From Bacteroidota bacterium (lineage in GTDB: Bacteria > Bacteroidota > Bacteroidia > Chitinophagales > Chitinophagaceae), in the NCBI GenBank assembly GCA_023429365.1, contig JAEYVW010000305.1:1-8485 (forward strand): a stretch of DNA of 8,485 nt, given 5' to 3'. The position numbers and the translations under genes were made by a program. How positions within the stretch are numbered: the stretch's first letter is position 1; every line of letters starts with the position of its first letter. The notes under the pieces were generated by a model, which saw nothing but the letters and a program-made list of their open reading frames with translations, searched no databases and was not told the DNA's origin. This document shows, in pieces, positions 6,990 through 8,485 of the stretch.

Positions 6990-7117
6990 TTAACCAACCG
7001 GAGAAATCTTTCGCGACTAAAACAGAATGGATCCGGCCGTAGCTAAAGATTTCCATTGGTTAAGAATCTTCGGTGCACACCTGTGACAAGTTTTGCTTTC
7101 CATAGCAGTTAATTTTT

Positions 7118-7189
7118 GGAACACATAGAACATAGGATCATAATGGGATACGTAATATCTTCCTATGTTTTCTACGCCCCTATGTCTCC
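7118..7189. repeat. Palindromic element built from four ACATAG(G) heptamers
   Basis: ACATAG occurs at 7123-7128 and ACATAGG at 7130-7136, and the inverted form CCTATGT at 7162-7168 and 7179-7185. The inner arms AACATAGGA (7129-7137) and TCCTATGTT (7161-7169) are a perfect 9-bp inverted repeat around a 23-nt loop; the outer copies and GGA (7118-7120) with TCC (7187-7189) extend the symmetry. It could be an imperfect cruciform/hairpin, a dispersed intergenic repeat, or a multi-site operator. Confidence 0.6.
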
Positions 7190-7223
7190 ATTTTCTTTCC
7201 CCTATCTTAAGTAGCCATATACC

Positions 7224-7256
7224 TTTTCACGACCAACGACGTTTTCCTGCGACCGA
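7224..7256. promoter_or_regulatory. Second tandem CGACC element, candidate LytTR-type site
   Basis: CGACC occurs at 7230-7234 and 7250-7254, 20 bp apart, each preceded by a T-rich run; 13-mers from 7224 and 7244 agree at 8 positions. TTTCCTGCGAC (7243-7253) is identical to 3133-3143 in the receptor/esterase intergenic region. The 20-bp spacing and weaker match make it less certain than the first element. Confidence 0.4.
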
Positions 7257-7359
7257 AGAACAAATTGTCGGATTGTTATGCTTGTCCCGCTATAATCTGT
7301 TTATGCAGCACAGGGCGGACCGGCTGTCGCTTTTAAAATAATACGCTCACTACGGCAGC

Positions 7360-7367
7360 TAGATTTG
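7360..7367 (+). promoter_or_regulatory. TAnnTTTG-type -7 box before the haloperoxidase gene
   Basis: TAGATTTG is an exact match to the Bacteroidota -7 consensus. It would start transcription at about 7374, which suits translation from the ATG at 7401 (leader of about 27 nt) but leaves almost no leader for the ATG at 7377. There is no clear -33 box. The same bases overlap the GGAG that could act as a ribosome binding site, so only one reading is likely right. Confidence 0.3.
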
Positions 7368-7376
7368 GAGAAATAA

Positions 7377-8485
7377 ATGCTCAACTCAAAACTATGCAAC
7401 ATGAAAAACAATAAGTTTTACCTGGTGGTTGTTGTCCTGATCCTCGTACTTACCATAATTATACCCTCTTGTCGCAGGGTTGGTCTTGACTTTCCCTGGC
7501 AGGGTAACCATGAACCGGGTATACAGGTTGATAAAGCGATGGTATTATACTGGAATCAAAAAGCTGCTACTGTACTTGGAGCTCCTATGAGGCAACCCGA
7601 CCGAAGCCGGTATTTCGCGATCATTGAAATTGCTGTTCATGATGCCCTCAACAATATCAAACCCCGGTTTGAACGATTCGTTTTGAATAAGCCGAACAAA
7701 TCTGCATCCTCTTCAGCTGCGGTCGCTAGCGCCGCATACTGGGCCATCAAAGGATTGAACCTGCAGGGAACTTTCCCGGTTGACAATTGGTATGACAGTT
7801 CCCTGGCTCTCATTCCCGACGGCAATGCCAAGGAAGCGGGAAAATTGCTGGGGCAATCGGCTGCGGAGGCTATTATAGCCAACCGCGCCAACGATGGGTT
7901 CACACAAATCATCCCCGCCTCACCTAATCCACCCGATGGCACCACCCCAGGCGCTTTCCGGCATACAAATCTGCTGGACATGCGTTTTATACCTAACTGG
8001 GGTGCTGTGGTAAAACCTTTTGTGGTAAAAACGAATAGCCAGTTCAGACCAGCCGGACCTTATGCGGTCACCTCAGCCGAGTATGCCAAAGATTATGAAG
8101 AAATAAAAGCAAAAGGCGGCCGAGACATTTCCACCAGGACGCCAGGTGAAGAGCTACTCGCCAGGTTCTGGTCTGAGAACCGGCCGTCCATTATCTGGAA
8201 TGAACTTGCCCGGAAAATCCTGGAAGGAAAAAAAACGGATGCCTGGGAAACCGCACGCGTTTTTGCATTAATCAATACAGCCATGGCCGATGGTCTTAAT
8301 ACTGCCATGGAAGCGAAGTATCATTTCTATTCCTGGCGCCCCGAGACGGCTATACATGAGGGAGAAAATGATGGTAATTCATCAACTAACCCCGACCCTG
8401 CATGGATACCCTTCCTGATCGAAGTAAATAACCCCGTCAATCCTGCTGGGCATTTTGTATCACCGCCGGTCCCCGAATATCCTTC
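7377..8485 (+). CDS. Vanadium-dependent haloperoxidase / PAP2-family lipoprotein (N-terminal part)
   Basis: The frame is open from 7377 to the right edge, giving 369 codons plus two bases. An in-frame TAA precedes the ATG at 7377, and GGAG (7367-7370) sits 6 bp before it; the ATG at 7401 (MKNNKFY) is an alternative that gives a tidier signal peptide. A strongly hydrophobic stretch ends in IPSC (Cys32), a likely lipobox. Family hallmarks follow: RYFAIIEIAVHDALNNI, PDGTTPGAFRHT, a YAKDYEEIKAKGGRDISTRT segment, ARFW, INTAMADGLNTAMEAKYHF and SWRPETAI. Lys314 and Arg321 are the expected first vanadate/phosphate ligands. The protein is cut at PPVPEYPS, just before the PSxH motif and the later RxxxD/GH ligands. 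The family oxidises halides with peroxide or acts as acid phosphatase; which applies cannot be told here. Confidence 0.88.
   Translation, partial: MLNSKLCNMKNNKFYLVVVVLILVLTIIIPSCRRVGLDFPWQGNHEPGIQVDKAMVLYWNQKAATVLGAPMRQPDRSRYFAIIEIAVHDALNNIKPRFERFVLNKPNKSASSSAAVASAAYWAIKGLNLQGTFPVDNWYDSSLALIPDGNAKEAGKLLGQSAAEAIIANRANDGFTQIIPASPNPPDGTTPGAFRHTNLLDMRFIPNWGAVVKPFVVKTNSQFRPAGPYAVTSAEYAKDYEEIKAKGGRDISTRTPGEELLARFWSENRPSIIWNELARKILEGKKTDAWETARVFALINTAMADGLNTAMEAKYHFYSWRPETAIHEGENDGNSSTNPDPAWIPFLIEVNNPVNPAGHFVSPPVPEYP

Larger units (their letters stand above)
6990..7376. other. 387-bp gene-free regulatory/repeat region
   Basis: There is no credible gene on either strand. In order the region holds: a half-site-like CGCGACTAAAA (7012-7022); the 11-mer TAAAGATTTCC (7044-7054) that also occurs at 3127-3137; a weak inverted repeat AAGATT/AATCTT (7046-7051 with 7065-7070); a palindromic ACATAGG element (7118-7189); the tandem CGACC element (7224-7256); a TATAAT hexamer (7291-7296); and a TAGATTTG box (7360-7367). 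No clear terminator for the lipoprotein gene was found. Confidence 0.6.

Noticed and set aside
7118..7189. CRISPR array from the repeated ACATAGG words
   Set aside because: The repeats are 6-7 bp, partly inverted and unevenly spaced, with no spacers of constant length and no cas genes nearby.
7291..7296. TATAAT hexamer as a sigma-70-type -10 box
   Set aside because: No -35 hexamer lies at 16-18 bp, and Bacteroidota primary promoters use TAnnTTTG instead; kept only as a note.
7637..7981. Minus-strand open frames opposite the haloperoxidase (also 7713-7907 and 8093-8308)
   Set aside because: The plus strand has a continuous frame with clear haloperoxidase motifs through these positions; the minus frames lack any family signal.

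Overview
The window looks like chromosomal DNA of a Bacteroidota bacterium, probably a soil or plant-associated member of the Chitinophagaceae or a close relative. The evidence is a TonB-dependent receptor with an N-terminal carboxypeptidase-regulatory-like domain, a LytS/LytR-type sensor kinase and LytTR regulator pair, abundant secreted proteins and lipoproteins, a good TAnnTTTG promoter box, and mostly weak Shine-Dalgarno sites. The genus assignment is inference. I see no mobile element, tRNA, rRNA or CRISPR array.

Layout. (1) Positions 1-512, plus strand: the C-terminal part of a serine hydrolase of the beta-lactamase/penicillin-binding-protein fold, cut by the left edge. It converges on (2) 540-3032, minus strand: an 830-residue TonB-dependent outer-membrane receptor, with a shared bidirectional terminator between them. 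(3) A divergent intergenic region (3033-3252) carries a paired direct repeat and a Bacteroidota-type promoter, and leads into (4) 3253-4113, plus strand: a secreted alpha/beta hydrolase (esterase-like). (5) 4149-6024, minus strand: a two-gene operon for a LytTR response regulator and its membrane histidine kinase, overlapping by 14 bp. (6) 6276-6989, plus strand: a small lipoprotein with a PKD-like domain. (7) A 387-bp gene-free stretch (6990-7376) holds a palindromic ACATAGG-type repeat and a second copy of the paired-repeat element. (8) 7377 to the right edge, plus strand: a vanadium-dependent haloperoxidase/PAP2-family lipoprotein, cut just before its PSxH-type active-site motif.

How the genes may work together. 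Six of the eight genes are envelope or secreted products, and the other two form one signal-transduction pair. The most interesting signal is regulatory. The intergenic region upstream of the receptor and esterase contains TGCGACAA twice, exactly 21 bp apart, and the region upstream of the haloperoxidase shares an exact 11-mer (TTTCCTGCGAC) with it, also in a near-21-bp tandem. Direct repeats about two helical turns apart are the hallmark of LytTR-regulator binding sites, and a LytTR regulator is encoded between the two regions. I therefore propose, as inference, a small local regulon in which the kinase/regulator pair controls the receptor/esterase pair and the haloperoxidase. I see no SusD partner, so the receptor is not part of a classical polysaccharide utilisation locus, and its substrate cannot be named from sequence.
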